A DNA stretch of 64,000 nucleotides from Flammeovirga pectinis (GCF_003970675.1 NZ_CP034562.1:3470001-3534000); one strand, 5' to 3'. Positions 24,199 to 33,667 are shown, counted from the first letter of the stretch. Program-made: numbers and translations. The notes: generated from the sequence alone by a model not told the origin.

Positions 24199-25416
24199 TT
24201 ATTTGATAATAATTGTTCCGTTATCGTCTGTCGAATAACTAAAGCCTACTGCTTCAGACATTAATTCCATCACTACATCAAAAGACTTATCTTCGAATGT
24301 ACCAGAGAATTTTCTACTTTTTAACGCTTCATTCTTAATAAGAATTGTTTTATGGTATGCTTTAGAAAGTACCTGAACAGTTTCGTCTAAAGTTTGTCCG
24401 TTAAAAGATAAATGAGATTGCATCAAATTAGCTGCATTTAACTCATTACTTTCTCCTTTTAAAACTTCTCCTCCTTCAAAATATCCTTTCTGATTTTTTA
24501 CCAAAACAACATAATCTCCAGAAGATTTGTCTTCAAAACGAACTTTACCAGTAACAACATCTACTTGATCTTGTGTTAAATGGAAAGATGTTCCTAAAAC
24601 AGTTGTTGTTGCCTCAGAAGTGATAATAGAAAATGGATGTTTTTCATCTCTTTCTACTTCAAAAAAGGCATCACCTTTTAAAGAGACTACTCTATCTCCT
24701 TCTCCAAAATCTTTAGGGTATGTTAAAGCACTGTTTTTATTTAACCACACTTGAGTACCGTCTGGTAACTCAACTGATGCCATAGCATTTGTTGCCTCTA
24801 AAGTAATTTGGTCTGCTCCAGATCCAAAATAGTAAAAAGTAGATAAACCTACAGTTAACAATATTGCTACTGCTGCTGCAATACTTCTTTGGAAACTCCA
24901 CATAGAACGTTCTACTGTACCTGTTTTTGCAGCAGGTTTAGATACTTTCAATGTTGGCTTAGGAAGTTCAACCTCTTTTGTTGCCTTTTCTTCCTCTTCA
25001 GAAATATTCATGCGAAGTAGCATTTTGGCCATTGCAGCATTCATTTCAGTAGCATCAACATTACGTTTTTGCTTCTTTCCTAATTGCTCCGATGCATTCC
25101 AGATATTTACTACCTCTTTTTCTACACTTTCAGCCTGATTAGATAAAGATACTGCAATTGAAGTCTCTTCAGACTCTACTTCCAAAATCTTTTGCCAAAT
25201 CTCACCTACTTTATCGTCTAAGAATTTTACATCTACACGATGCTGTTTTTCTTGACCTATAGCATTGGATTGCTTCCAAATTGCTGTCGCTTCAGATAGA
25301 ACGCCTTTAAATGTCGTGTCAGTGGTAGCAATTTTTTTAGCCGTTTCAACAGCCTCATTATCACCATCAAGACATCTAGCAATCAGCGTCCAATCAATGT
25401 TAATTTCCTTATCCAT
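24199..25416 (-). CDS. FecR-family anti-sigma factor (FecR + DUF4974)
   Basis: This 405-residue inner-membrane anti-sigma factor has a cytoplasmic N-terminal region (about 1-165), one transmembrane helix (about 175-195, SIAAAVAILLTVGLSTFYYF), and a periplasmic FecR domain with VELPDGTQVWLNKNS and GDAFFEVERDEKHPF. The DUF4974-type end has FDVVMELMSEAVGFSY. The N-terminal part is longer than in most Bacteroidota FecR proteins. It lies 163 bases downstream of an ECF sigma gene on the same strand. The usual SusC/D-type TonB target genes do not follow; mnmE is next. Confidence 0.9.
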   Translation of the reverse strand: MDKEINIDWTLIARCLDGDNEAVETAKKIATTDTTFKGVLSEATAIWKQSNAIGQEKQHRVDVKFLDDKVGEIWQKILEVESEETSIAVSLSNQAESVEKEVVNIWNASEQLGKKQKRNVDATEMNAAMAKMLLRMNISEEEEKATKEVELPKPTLKVSKPAAKTGTVERSMWSFQRSIAAAVAILLTVGLSTFYYFGSGADQITLEATNAMASVELPDGTQVWLNKNSALTYPKDFGEGDRVVSLKGDAFFEVERDEKHPFSIITSEATTTVLGTSFHLTQDQVDVVTGKVRFEDKSSGDYVVLVKNQKGYFEGGEVLKGESNELNAANLMQSHLSFNGQTLDETVQVLSKAYHKTILIKNEALKSRKFSGTFEDKSFDVVMELMSEAVGFSYSTDDNGTIIIK

Positions 25417-25579
25417 AATGTGTCGGATAAAATGTTACTCGTTATTATCTTTATTTCTTAGGAGCTTATCATATACTATGCATAAGTCTGTCCTATTTTT
25501 TTATTCCACAGTAGAATCGTCATCGTAATGATCTTTCTATATTACAGACAACTGTATAGTATTGGTGGACAAAAATATT

Positions 25580-26209
25580 CTAAAAAAAATTCCCTGTAAT
25601 TAAGACATGAATTATCAAGCCGATAACAATGCCCCCACTTACAGCCATTAAGTTAGGATCAACAAACCCTTTTAACTGCTCTCTTAGTTGTTTTAATGCC
25701 AATCCAATTTGATAATGTACCGTCCTAACGGGTACATCTAATGCATCTGCAATTTCTTTATATGTTAGATCTTCAAATCTGCTCATCTTAAAGATTTCCT
25801 TCATTTTATCAGGTAATCCATCAATTGCAGTATTTAAACGCTTCTCTAATTCAGAAAAATGATAAGCATCTTCTGTATCATTAGAAGAAATTATCATAGT
25901 CTCCGCAACACCTTTTTGATACTCACGCTCAAAGTTTCTTCTTTTTAAGAAGTTAAGCGTATGGTTTCGTGCCGCTCTATATAAATACGCCTTTAATGAT
26001 AAATTAATATTTAAGCCTTCTCTTTTTGTCCAGAAATTAACAAAAATATCCTGAACTAACTCTTCGGCTGTTTCCCAATCCCTTACCATTCCATTTATAA
26101 AATTTAGAATGGCTTGGTAATATTCTTTAGTTATATATTCCCATGCTAATCGGTCACCGCCTTTCACTAGGTTAATAAGTTCTTCTTCTTCTATTTGATC
26201 GAATTCCAT
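25580..26209 (-). CDS. ECF RNA polymerase sigma factor with C-terminal hydrophobic tail
   Basis: This 209-residue sigma-70 family protein of the Bacteroidota ECF type has region 2 at about 20-92 (DWETAEELVQDIFVNFW, LKAYLYRAARNHTLNFL) and region 4 at about 130-185 (MSRFEDLTYKEIADAL, PVRTVHYQIGLAL). The last 20 residues form a hydrophobic helix (GGIVIGLIIHVLI), which could tether the factor to the membrane near its anti-sigma partner FecR encoded downstream. Confidence 0.9.
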   Translation of the reverse strand: MEFDQIEEEELINLVKGGDRLAWEYITKEYYQAILNFINGMVRDWETAEELVQDIFVNFWTKREGLNINLSLKAYLYRAARNHTLNFLKRRNFEREYQKGVAETMIISSNDTEDAYHFSELEKRLNTAIDGLPDKMKEIFKMSRFEDLTYKEIADALDVPVRTVHYQIGLALKQLREQLKGFVDPNLMAVSGGIVIGLIIHVLITGNFF

Positions 26210-26644
26210 TTATCTATTACTTATTCGACTTAAAGAGGACAACACTTACCCTCATTTACTTAATAAATATATTCAAAAAAATGAGTTTAATAAACACTAC
26301 AACACTATTTAGTATCAGATTAATAAGAGTTTAGTAAAAAACATTAATGATTTAGATTGAATACATCTTGTTAATTAACAAATGACCTCGATTATATCAA
26401 AAATTATTATCGAATTTTTTCACAAAAATTAAAATAGCTTCTGATTTTTAGGTGCTTCATTACTTTTCACATCAAATAACACCCTAAAAACCTACAATCA
26501 TAGTCAATAACTAAGATAGGACAGTTAAGTAATAAGGTTGATCAATTATTACTATAAAGAACTCTAAATTTTATGACTAAAAAGTAATAATTAATTCTTG
26601 CTCTTTGTAAATTGCTTTTTTGATACATCCATTATTTTTTCATC
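26210..26644. other. Intergenic region between divergent sigma and nth genes
   Basis: A 435-base AT-rich region holding the divergent promoters. I see no RNA gene, repeat or clear hairpin. Confidence 0.3.
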
Positions 26645-27313
26645 ATGAATAAGCAAGAAAAGGTACAAGACATTGTTAAAACATTACAGGAGTTATATCC
26701 AAATCCTCCAATTCCTTTGGATCATAAAGACCCATTTACCCTATTAGTTGCTGTTGCACTATCGGCACAATGTACAGATGAAAGAGTAAATAAAATTACA
26801 CCTTTACTTTTTGCTAAAGCTGATAATCCCTACGATATGGCTAAACTCAGCGTAGAAGAAATAAGAGATATTATTAGACCTTGTGGACTTTCGCCAATGA
26901 AATCTAAAGGAATACATGGCATGTCTAATAGTATAGTCGACAATTTTAACGGTGAAGTTCCTGCTAATTTTAAAGATTTAGAATCTTTCCCTGCCGTTGG
27001 TCATAAAACTGCATCTGTAGTAATGTCACAAGCTTTTGGTGTCCCTGCTTTTCCTGTTGATACACATATTCACAGATTAATGTATAGATGGGGATTAACA
27101 AACGGGAAAAACGTTGAACAGACAGAAAAAGATGCTAAACGTCTTTTTGATGAAAAAGATTGGAATGATTTGCACTTACAGATCATTTACTTTGGTAGAG
27201 AGTACTGTTCTGCACAAAGACATGATCCAAAAGAGTGTCCTATTTGTTCTAAACACGGTAGAAAAACATTATTTGTTGATAAAAAAGCAACTAAAAAGAA
27301 GAAAGTGAAATAG
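26645..27313 (+). CDS. nth: Endonuclease III (DNA glycosylase/AP lyase)
   Basis: This base-excision-repair glycosylase removes oxidised pyrimidines. The helix-hairpin-helix with FPAVGHKTASVV carries catalytic Lys121, and catalytic Asp139 lies in FPVDTHIHR. The iron-sulfur loop is atypical: Cys188, Cys198 and Cys201 are seen (YCSAQRHDPKECPIC), with long first spacing and no fourth Cys downstream. The cluster may be absent or differently ligated. The Lys-rich tail (KKATKKKKVK) is unremarkable. The gene is monocistronic by spacing. Confidence 0.93.
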   Translation: MNKQEKVQDIVKTLQELYPNPPIPLDHKDPFTLLVAVALSAQCTDERVNKITPLLFAKADNPYDMAKLSVEEIRDIIRPCGLSPMKSKGIHGMSNSIVDNFNGEVPANFKDLESFPAVGHKTASVVMSQAFGVPAFPVDTHIHRLMYRWGLTNGKNVEQTEKDAKRLFDEKDWNDLHLQIIYFGREYCSAQRHDPKECPICSKHGRKTLFVDKKATKKKKVK

Positions 27314-27656
27314 ATTCACATCTGCTTACTAACTGATTTAAAATAACTTAGTATAATAGAAGAAATAAACTCATTTTTTTAAACTTAATTTATAACTTTT
27401 ATTATTTAATATAAACAAACAGGCAAGGTTAGCGTTAATAATCTTGAAAATTATCAATTATTCTGACTGATTAAGCACCCTAATGCCGATATATGCCGTT
27501 TATCTAGGTATTATTGTAATGCGTCGAAATTATTATGTATAAAGTACACGTATTAATAATATTGTGCATCAAATAAGTATAAAAAGTCATTTATGTGACG
27601 GATTTGATGACAAGTTATTAAGTCCGATTGATCACTTAACGAATAATTATAAGAAT
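27314..27656. other. Intergenic region upstream of the NagB fusion gene
   Basis: AT-rich leader of about 340 bases, probably with the promoter of the NagB-type gene. No gene, riboswitch or clear palindrome is recognised. An in-frame GTG at 27564 extends the next frame but adds no conserved residues. Confidence 0.3.
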
Positions 27657-29588
27657 ATGAACACTACATTGTTGAACCAGCAAATTATGACAGACAGAGA
27701 GTTTGAACGCCTTCAAACTTTGTCTTTTGGTACTAGTGCTGAAGCATCTATCGTTATTGCTCACGAAATTGCGGATCTTATTCGTGATAAAGCTTCTAAA
27801 GGAGAAAATGCCGTTCTAGGTTTAGCTACTGGTTCATCACCTTTAAAAGTATACGATGAATTAATTCGTTTACATAAAGAAGATGGTTTATCATTCAAAA
27901 ATGTAATTACTTTCAACCTTGACGAGTATTATCCTATGCAACCTGATTCTGTACATTCTTATGTACGTTTCATGAAGGAAAATTTATTCGATCATATTGA
28001 TATTCAAGATAAAAACATTCATATTCCTGACGGTACTGTAGCAATGGAAAACGTGTATTCGTTTTGCCAAGACTACGAAGCTAAAATTGCTGCTGCAGGT
28101 GGTTTAGATATTCAAGTTTTAGGTATTGGCCGTACAGGTCATATTGGTTTTAACGAACCAGGTTCTACAGAAAATAGCCGTACGCGTATAGTAACTTTAG
28201 ATGCTGTTACACGTATAGATGCTGCCCCTTCTTTTGGTGGTCTTGATAACGTACCTAAGCGTGCAATTACAATGGGTGTTAAGCCTATTATGCAAGCGGG
28301 TCGTATTATAATGATGGCTTGGGGTTCTGGAAAAGCACCTATCGTTAAGAAAATGGTAGAGGGTGATATCTCTATGCAAGTACCTGCAACATTCCTTCAA
28401 AAACACGATAACGTTTCTGTTTACATCGATGAAGGTGCTACTGAAAACTTAACGCGTATTACAACTCCTTGGTTAGTACGTGAGGTAGAATGGACAGAAG
28501 CAATGATTAAAAAAGCTGTTGTTTGGCTGGCTTACAAAACAGGCAAACCAGTACTTAAACTAACAAACAAAGATTATTTAGAGAGCGGTTTAGATAGCGT
28601 TCTTTCCACTAAAGGTTCTGCATACGATTTGAATATTGAGGTATTCAATATGTTGCAACATACTATTTCTGGATGGCCAGGAGGAAAGCCTAATGCAGAC
28701 GATACGCAACGTCCAGAAAGAGCAGAGCCTGCTAAAAAACGTGTAATTATCTTCTCTCCTCACCCAGATGACGATGTTATTTCTATGGGAGGAACGTTCC
28801 AACGTTTAGTAGACCAAGGACACGAAGTACATGTAGCTTACCAAACTTCTGGTAACATTGCCGTTTCTGACGATGATGCACGTAGATATGCTACATTTAC
28901 ACAGTCTATGATGAAAACTTTTGAGTTTGATTCTGCAGAATCTCGTTCTAAGTTAAAAGAAATCACTGGTTTCTTAGATGCTAAAGAAGAAGGAGATATT
29001 GACTCTCTAGCAGTACGTCAGATGAAAGGTCAAATTCGTCGTGATGAATCAATTGCAGCTTGTCGTTACACAGGTATTCCTGTAAGTAATGTTCACTTCT
29101 TAGATTTACCATTCTATGAAACAGGTAAAGTTCGTAAGAACCCTGTAGGAACAGCTGATATTGAAATTATCAAAAATTTATTGACCGAATTAAAGCCTGA
29201 GCAAATTTATGCAGCAGGTGATTTAGCCGATCCACATGGTACACACCGTGTATGTTTAGATGCTATCTTCGCAGCTCTTGAAGAGTTGAAAACCGAAGAG
29301 TACATGAAAAACTGTTGGTGTTGGTTATACAGAGGTGCATGGCACGAATGGCCAATCGACGAAATCGAAATGGCAGTACCAATGTCTCCTGAGCAAGTAT
29401 TGAAAAAGCGTAAAGCAATTTTCTTCCACGAGTCTCAAAAAGATGGTGTAGTATTCCAAGGTACAGATGATCGTGAATTCTGGCAACGTGCCGAAGAGCG
29501 TAATGCTGGAACTGCAAAATTATATAACCAATTAGGTTTATCTGAGTATGAAGCAATGGAAGCGTTTGTACGTTACCACTTCATCTAA
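27657..29588 (+). CDS. nagB: Glucosamine-6-phosphate deaminase fused to PIG-L/LmbE deacetylase
   Basis: The N-terminal half is NagB: LGLATGSSPLKVY, FNLDEYYPM and GIGRTGHIGFNEPGS. It converts GlcN-6-P to fructose-6-P and ammonia. The C-terminal half (from about residue 360) is a PIG-L/LmbE-type zinc deacetylase with SPHPDDDVISMGG and the second ligand motif DPHGTHR. The fusion (about 640 residues) is characteristic of Bacteroidota; the deacetylase could act on an N-acetylglucosamine derivative feeding NagB. The start at ATG 27657 is preferred over the upstream GTG. The MurNAc-releasing enzyme gene namZ follows, supporting wall-sugar recycling. Codons look highly biased, suggesting strong expression. 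Confidence 0.92.
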   Translation: MNTTLLNQQIMTDREFERLQTLSFGTSAEASIVIAHEIADLIRDKASKGENAVLGLATGSSPLKVYDELIRLHKEDGLSFKNVITFNLDEYYPMQPDSVHSYVRFMKENLFDHIDIQDKNIHIPDGTVAMENVYSFCQDYEAKIAAAGGLDIQVLGIGRTGHIGFNEPGSTENSRTRIVTLDAVTRIDAAPSFGGLDNVPKRAITMGVKPIMQAGRIIMMAWGSGKAPIVKKMVEGDISMQVPATFLQKHDNVSVYIDEGATENLTRITTPWLVREVEWTEAMIKKAVVWLAYKTGKPVLKLTNKDYLESGLDSVLSTKGSAYDLNIEVFNMLQHTISGWPGGKPNADDTQRPERAEPAKKRVIIFSPHPDDDVISMGGTFQRLVDQGHEVHVAYQTSGNIAVSDDDARRYATFTQSMMKTFEFDSAESRSKLKEITGFLDAKEEGDIDSLAVRQMKGQIRRDESIAACRYTGIPVSNVHFLDLPFYETGKVRKNPVGTADIEIIKNLLTELKPEQIYAAGDLADPHGTHRVCLDAIFAALEELKTEEYMKNCWCWLYRGAWHEWPIDEIEMAVPMSPEQVLKKRKAIFFHESQKDGVVFQGTDDREFWQRAEERNAGTAKLYNQLGLSEYEAMEAFVRYHFI

Positions 29589-29624
29589 AAACACTTTTAA
29601 AGTGTGCGATGATTAAATTATTGA

Positions 29625-29657
29625 GCGTCTGAAAGAAATTTCAGACGCTTTTTTTTT
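29625..29657 (+). terminator. Terminator of the NagB fusion gene
   Basis: The stem GCGTCTGAAA (29625-29634) pairs with TTTCAGACGC (29639-29648), loop GAAA, followed by a run of nine T. Confidence 0.92.
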
Positions 29658-29725
29658 AGCTGATATTCTTGTAATTTGTTGTTACCCATTTTTTTTTAAT
29701 GCATTACATTCATAATCCTCTTATA

Positions 29726-31012
29726 ATGAACATAATTACAAAGAAAGTAGATTACAGCAGCTTACTCGTCAGATATTCGGTACTAACATTACTCCTGTTT
29801 TTTACTTTTATTTTATCGTCTGAAGCGAATGATAGTATCCCAACAGTAAAAGTTGGTATAGAAGTTCTTCGAGATAAAAATTTTAAATCTTTAGAAGGAA
29901 AAAGAGTTGGCTTGGTAACTAACCCAACAGGTGTTGATCATAATTTCACTTCTACTATTGATATTTTACATCAAGCCCCAAATGTTCAACTTACTGCTCT
30001 TTATGGGCCAGAACATGGCGCTAGAGGAGATACAGACGCAGGAGCACATGTAAATAGTTATATTGATAAAATAACTGGGTTAACGGTTTACTCCTTATAT
30101 GGTAAAACCAGAAAGCCAACTCCAGAAATGCTTCAAAATGTGGATGTTATTGTGTATGACATCCAAGATATTGGCGTCAGATCATATACTTTTATTAGTA
30201 CACTAGGTCTTGTTATGGAGGCTGCAGCAGAAAATAATAAAGAAGTAATAGTACTAGACCGTCCAAATCCTTTAGGAGGAAATAAGATTGAAGGTAACAT
30301 TGTAGAACCTAACTTCTTCTCTTTTGTAAGTCAGTTTCCAATTCCTTATATCTACGGAATGACAGTTGGAGAATTAGCTTACATGATGAACTATGAAGGG
30401 TGGTTAAAAAATAAAGCACAATGCAAATTATCCGTTGTTCCAATGAAAGGTTGGAAACGTAATATGAGGTTTAAAGATACTGGAAGAGAATGGGTACCTA
30501 CTTCACCGCATATTCCTTTTCAAGAAATTGCAGAGCTTTACCCTGCCACAGGAATTATTGGAGAACTTGAAGCTAGCTTTATCGGTATTGGTTATACCTT
30601 ACCTTTTAGTTTATTAGGTGCAGAATGGATTGATGGTTTAAAATATGCAGAGGCACTTAATAAGTTAAATTTAGATGGTGTACACTTCAGACCTATATCA
30701 TTTACTCCTTATTACAAAGATAAAAAAGGAATGAAATTACATGGTGTACAAGTTTATATCACTAATTTTTCTACAGTAAGATTATCAGAAATTCAATTCC
30801 AAGCTTTAGCAGTCCACCATCAGCTTTATCCTAATAAAGATCTTTTTAAAGGGAAAGAAAACAGGTTTGGTATGTTTGATAAAGTTTGTGGAAGTGATCA
30901 GATAAGAACTCGATTTACACAAAATTATACGTTTGATAGTATAAAAGATTATTGGAGGAAAGATGAAGTAGCTTTCAAGAAAAAATCTACCGTTTATTAT
31001 ATGTATAGATAA
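29726..31012 (+). CDS. namZ: Exo-beta-N-acetylmuramidase NamZ-like (DUF1343)
   Basis: The DUF1343 family includes NamZ, which releases terminal MurNAc from peptidoglycan fragments. Conserved segments are VGLVTNPTGVD, ALYGPEHGARGDTDAG, DIQDIGVRSYTFI and LDRPNPLGG. The N-terminal signal (SVLTLLLFFTFILSSEAN) indicates periplasmic or outer-membrane location. ATG 29726 gives a normal signal peptide; an ATG at 29699 adds nine residues. It lies downstream of the NagB-deacetylase gene but behind a strong terminator, so it is probably transcribed separately. Confidence 0.88.
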   Translation: MNIITKKVDYSSLLVRYSVLTLLLFFTFILSSEANDSIPTVKVGIEVLRDKNFKSLEGKRVGLVTNPTGVDHNFTSTIDILHQAPNVQLTALYGPEHGARGDTDAGAHVNSYIDKITGLTVYSLYGKTRKPTPEMLQNVDVIVYDIQDIGVRSYTFISTLGLVMEAAAENNKEVIVLDRPNPLGGNKIEGNIVEPNFFSFVSQFPIPYIYGMTVGELAYMMNYEGWLKNKAQCKLSVVPMKGWKRNMRFKDTGREWVPTSPHIPFQEIAELYPATGIIGELEASFIGIGYTLPFSLLGAEWIDGLKYAEALNKLNLDGVHFRPISFTPYYKDKKGMKLHGVQVYITNFSTVRLSEIQFQALAVHHQLYPNKDLFKGKENRFGMFDKVCGSDQIRTRFTQNYTFDSIKDYWRKDEVAFKKKSTVYYMYR

Positions 31013-31016
31013 AAAG

Positions 31017-31055
31017 AAAAGAGTTGATAGAAATTTAAATCTATCAACTCTTTTT
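31017..31055. terminator. Bidirectional terminator between convergent genes
   Basis: The stem AAAAGAGTTGATAGA (31017-31031) pairs with TCTATCAACTCTTTT (31040-31054), with A and T tracts on the two sides. Confidence 0.88.
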
Positions 31056-31086
31056 ATTTAAACGAAATATAGTTTTATATCAATAC

Positions 31087-31512
31087 TTAAGCTACAGACA
31101 ACTCTGCCACCTGGTCTTTTTGTTTTTGTGCAGAAAATAGATAGATAAAACCACCAATTGTAAACAATGTATCTGCAATTGTCATTGGTAAATAATGCAT
31201 TAAAGTTATATCTGGTGACGTAAGCATTAATCCCCATCCTGTTAAGGCCATTATACCTTTTTCAAAATTAGAATATATAACTGCAGACTTTCTATATTTC
31301 TTTTTAGTACCTGCCATAAAAAGATAAACTCCTATACAACTTACCATCATAGCCCAATGTCCAAACAATGGTGCTGCAAAAGGTATATTAAGCATATCTA
31401 AATGTAAAACCGTATCTGTACCCGAAATAGGATTTAAAATCATAGGAACATTACCTAAAGCAGTAATTAAACCAGTAATCCAAAAATAATATTTTGTTAC
31501 TTTCTCGTTCAT
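31087..31512 (-). CDS. Four-helix membrane protein, tandem paralogue
   Basis: This 141-residue integral membrane protein has about four helices and no known motif. The start MNEKVTKYYFWITGLITALG closely resembles that of the next gene (MNQKTTKYFFLIAGIATLLG), and both share a HWxxM segment. They are tandem duplicates. I do not recognise a characterised family; the layout resembles small uncharacterised Bacteroidota membrane proteins of DoxX-like size. Confidence 0.7.
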   Translation of the reverse strand: MNEKVTKYYFWITGLITALGNVPMILNPISGTDTVLHLDMLNIPFAAPLFGHWAMMVSCIGVYLFMAGTKKKYRKSAVIYSNFEKGIMALTGWGLMLTSPDITLMHYLPMTIADTLFTIGGFIYLFSAQKQKDQVAELSVA

Positions 31513-31545
31513 AATTGTAGTATTTAAAAGGATGCGTATTTTTAA

Positions 31546-31980
31546 TTAAGATATTTGACTTGATGTATCTGAAGAAGGTTTTATCAGATAGATAATTCCT
31601 CCAATAGCAAGTAGTGCTTCTAGTACTATTAAAAGCGTATAATTTGCATGTACACCATATTCAGAAATTGATATAGCATTAAAATCACTTGTTAAATACC
31701 ATAATGAACATCCTATAATATATAATTTTGATGCTGTTGAGAATAACGCAACCGAAAAACGGACAGTTGAATTAAAACTTGCATAAATTAATAAAGCACC
31801 TAAACCCACTGCCATAACTCCCCAATGTCTAATTAATGGCATATAATTCTCTGGAATATTTGCTGTAAAATTAAATAATTCTAAAGTTGCCAATCTTGGG
31901 GCAATCATAACTGGTAAACTCCCTAATAGGGTAGCAATTCCTGCAATAAGGAAAAAATATTTTGTTGTTTTCTGGTTCAT
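31546..31980 (-). CDS. Four-helix membrane protein, tandem paralogue
   Basis: This 144-residue paralogue of the downstream protein has about four transmembrane helices and RHWGVMAVGLGALLIY in the centre. The start at 31980 (MNQKTTKYFF) is chosen because it aligns with the paralogue's start; the frame is open 28 codons further upstream, but those residues (MFQFKLNLQHTELENRL...) are unlike it. The two genes are 33 bases apart and probably co-transcribed. Function unknown. Confidence 0.7.
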   Translation of the reverse strand: MNQKTTKYFFLIAGIATLLGSLPVMIAPRLATLELFNFTANIPENYMPLIRHWGVMAVGLGALLIYASFNSTVRFSVALFSTASKLYIIGCSLWYLTSDFNAISISEYGVHANYTLLIVLEALLAIGGIIYLIKPSSDTSSQIS

Positions 31981-32105
31981 AATTTTAATGTTTTTGATTG
32001 ATAGAAGAGTTATCAACCTATTCTCTAATTCTGTATGTTGCAAATTTAGTTTGAATTGAAACAATTAAAATTGATCTATGATAAGATTTTAATAGAAAAC
32101 AAAAA

Positions 32106-32141
32106 AAGCTGTAAAACCAATAGTAATTAGTTTTACAGCTT
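32106..32141 (-). terminator. Terminator downstream of the nitroreductase gene
   Basis: AAGCTGTAAAAC (32106-32117) pairs with GTTTTACAGCTT (32130-32141). On the minus strand the stem is followed by TTTTTTT. Confidence 0.85.
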
Positions 32142-32165
32142 ATTATATATCTAAAATCTAAATAA

Positions 32166-32834
32166 TTAATACCACTCAGATATTTCTTTCAAAGATTTCC
32201 TATCAATATTAGGCACTTTTGAATTCTCTTTCGGATAGCCTACAGGTATTAATAAGAAAGGGCGTTCGTTTGCAGGTCTATTGAGTTCCTTTACTAAAAA
32301 GTTCATTGGAGATGGTGTGTGCGTTAAAGCAACCAACCCTACCTCATGAATTGCATTTAGAAGAAACCCTGTAGCTAATCCTACAGATTCATTTACGTAA
32401 TAATTATTATGACGAATTCCTTCATCATCTATATTATATACCTGCTTAAAAACTACAATTAACCAAGGAGCTGTTTCTAAAAACTCTTTGTGCCAATCTG
32501 TTCCAAACTGCCTTAAGTCTTCAATCCACTCATCACTCATTCTTCCGTGATAACCTTCATACTCTTCCTTTTCAGCAGCCTTTCTAATATTTTTCTTTAC
32601 CTCAGCTGAAGAAACAGCACAGAACATCCATGGTTGTTTATTTGCTCCCGAAGGTGCACAGCTTGCAGCTCTAATAACATTCTCTATAACCTCCTTAGGA
32701 ACCTGTTTATCTGAAAACTCTCTTAATGATCGTCTTTTATTAATTTTAGAGTAATATTTCTTAGAACAAAGTAACATTTCTTCATCAGAAATATTGTCTG
32801 GTATATATGGTATAAAATCTTCTGTAGAGTTCAT
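32166..32834 (-). CDS. Nitroreductase-family flavoprotein
   Basis: This 222-residue FMN-dependent oxidoreductase has the N-terminal FMN-contacting KRRSLREFSD, the APSGANKQPWMF motif (about 58-70) and a C-terminal ERPFLLIPVGYP. The pattern is closest to the iodotyrosine-deiodinase/BluB-like branch of nitroreductases, whose members act on halogenated phenols or other substrates. The physiological substrate is not evident. It is separate from its neighbours, with its own terminator. Confidence 0.87.
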   Translation of the reverse strand: MNSTEDFIPYIPDNISDEEMLLCSKKYYSKINKRRSLREFSDKQVPKEVIENVIRAASCAPSGANKQPWMFCAVSSAEVKKNIRKAAEKEEYEGYHGRMSDEWIEDLRQFGTDWHKEFLETAPWLIVVFKQVYNIDDEGIRHNNYYVNESVGLATGFLLNAIHEVGLVALTHTPSPMNFLVKELNRPANERPFLLIPVGYPKENSKVPNIDRKSLKEISEWY

Positions 32835-32899
32835 ACTAAAGGGTTAATTTCGTTTACTGTCTTATCTACGCTTAAAAGTACAATAAAAACTTTAAAAAA

Positions 32900-33667
32900 T
32901 TAAAAAACAAACTTATTTATTGCTTCTAATAATTCTTTTGGTTTTTCAGCATGTACCCAATGTCCTGCCCCATCTATCATAACAATATGTACAGAGGCAA
33001 ATTTTTCATTAATTTCTTTTTGGTCAGCTTCTTGAATATAATTAGAACTACTTCCTCCAATAAACAAAGTAGGTACCTCAATTAAATGATTTGATTCTAA
33101 TGCTTTTCCTACTTCTTCAATATTTTCTGTAATTACTTTTAAGTTTGGTCGCCAAGCAAAACCACCTTCTTTTTTACGATATATATTTTTAAGTAAGAAA
33201 GAACGTTCTCCAAAATTTGGAATATATTCAGCCAATGCTTTATCTGCTTCTCCTCTCGTTTTAATGGTTGTTATAGGTAGTGCATTTAACCCTTCTAAAA
33301 TAACTTGATGATGTACAGGATAAAAACGAGGTGCAATATCTACTATAATCATTCTACTTAACATTGAAGGGTAATTTGCTGCAAATTGCATTACAGCCTT
33401 GCCTCCCATAGAATGTCCTAATACAATTGGTTTTTCTATCTCATGTTGTTCAATAAAATCTTTAATATCATCTGCTAGAAATTGATAAGAAAAGTCTTCG
33501 CTGTGTGGAGACTGCCCATGATTACGTTGGTCTATCATGTATACATGAAATTTTTCTGACAACACTTTCCCTAAAGTCATCCAATTATCACACTGTCCAA
33601 ATAAACCATGAAATATTAAGAAAGGAGTATTTCCTTTTTCACCAATTTCTCTATAAAACAAATTCAT
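32900..33667 (-). CDS. Alpha/beta-fold hydrolase (YbfF-like esterase)
   Basis: This alpha/beta hydrolase has the oxyanion segment FLIFHGLFGQCDNW, the nucleophile elbow LGHSMGGKAVM (Ser), and a C-terminal IDGAGHWVHAEKP with the catalytic His. The FHGLFG...MIDQRNHGQS pattern matches YbfF-type acyl-CoA/ester hydrolases. The frame extends to 33769, but those 34 residues overlap the divergent gene and look non-coding. ATG 33667 (MNLFYREIG) is the natural start. Confidence 0.88.
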   Translation of the reverse strand: MNLFYREIGEKGNTPFLIFHGLFGQCDNWMTLGKVLSEKFHVYMIDQRNHGQSPHSEDFSYQFLADDIKDFIEQHEIEKPIVLGHSMGGKAVMQFAANYPSMLSRMIIVDIAPRFYPVHHQVILEGLNALPITTIKTRGEADKALAEYIPNFGERSFLLKNIYRKKEGGFAWRPNLKVITENIEEVGKALESNHLIEVPTLFIGGSSSNYIQEADQKEINEKFASVHIVMIDGAGHWVHAEKPKELLEAINKFVF

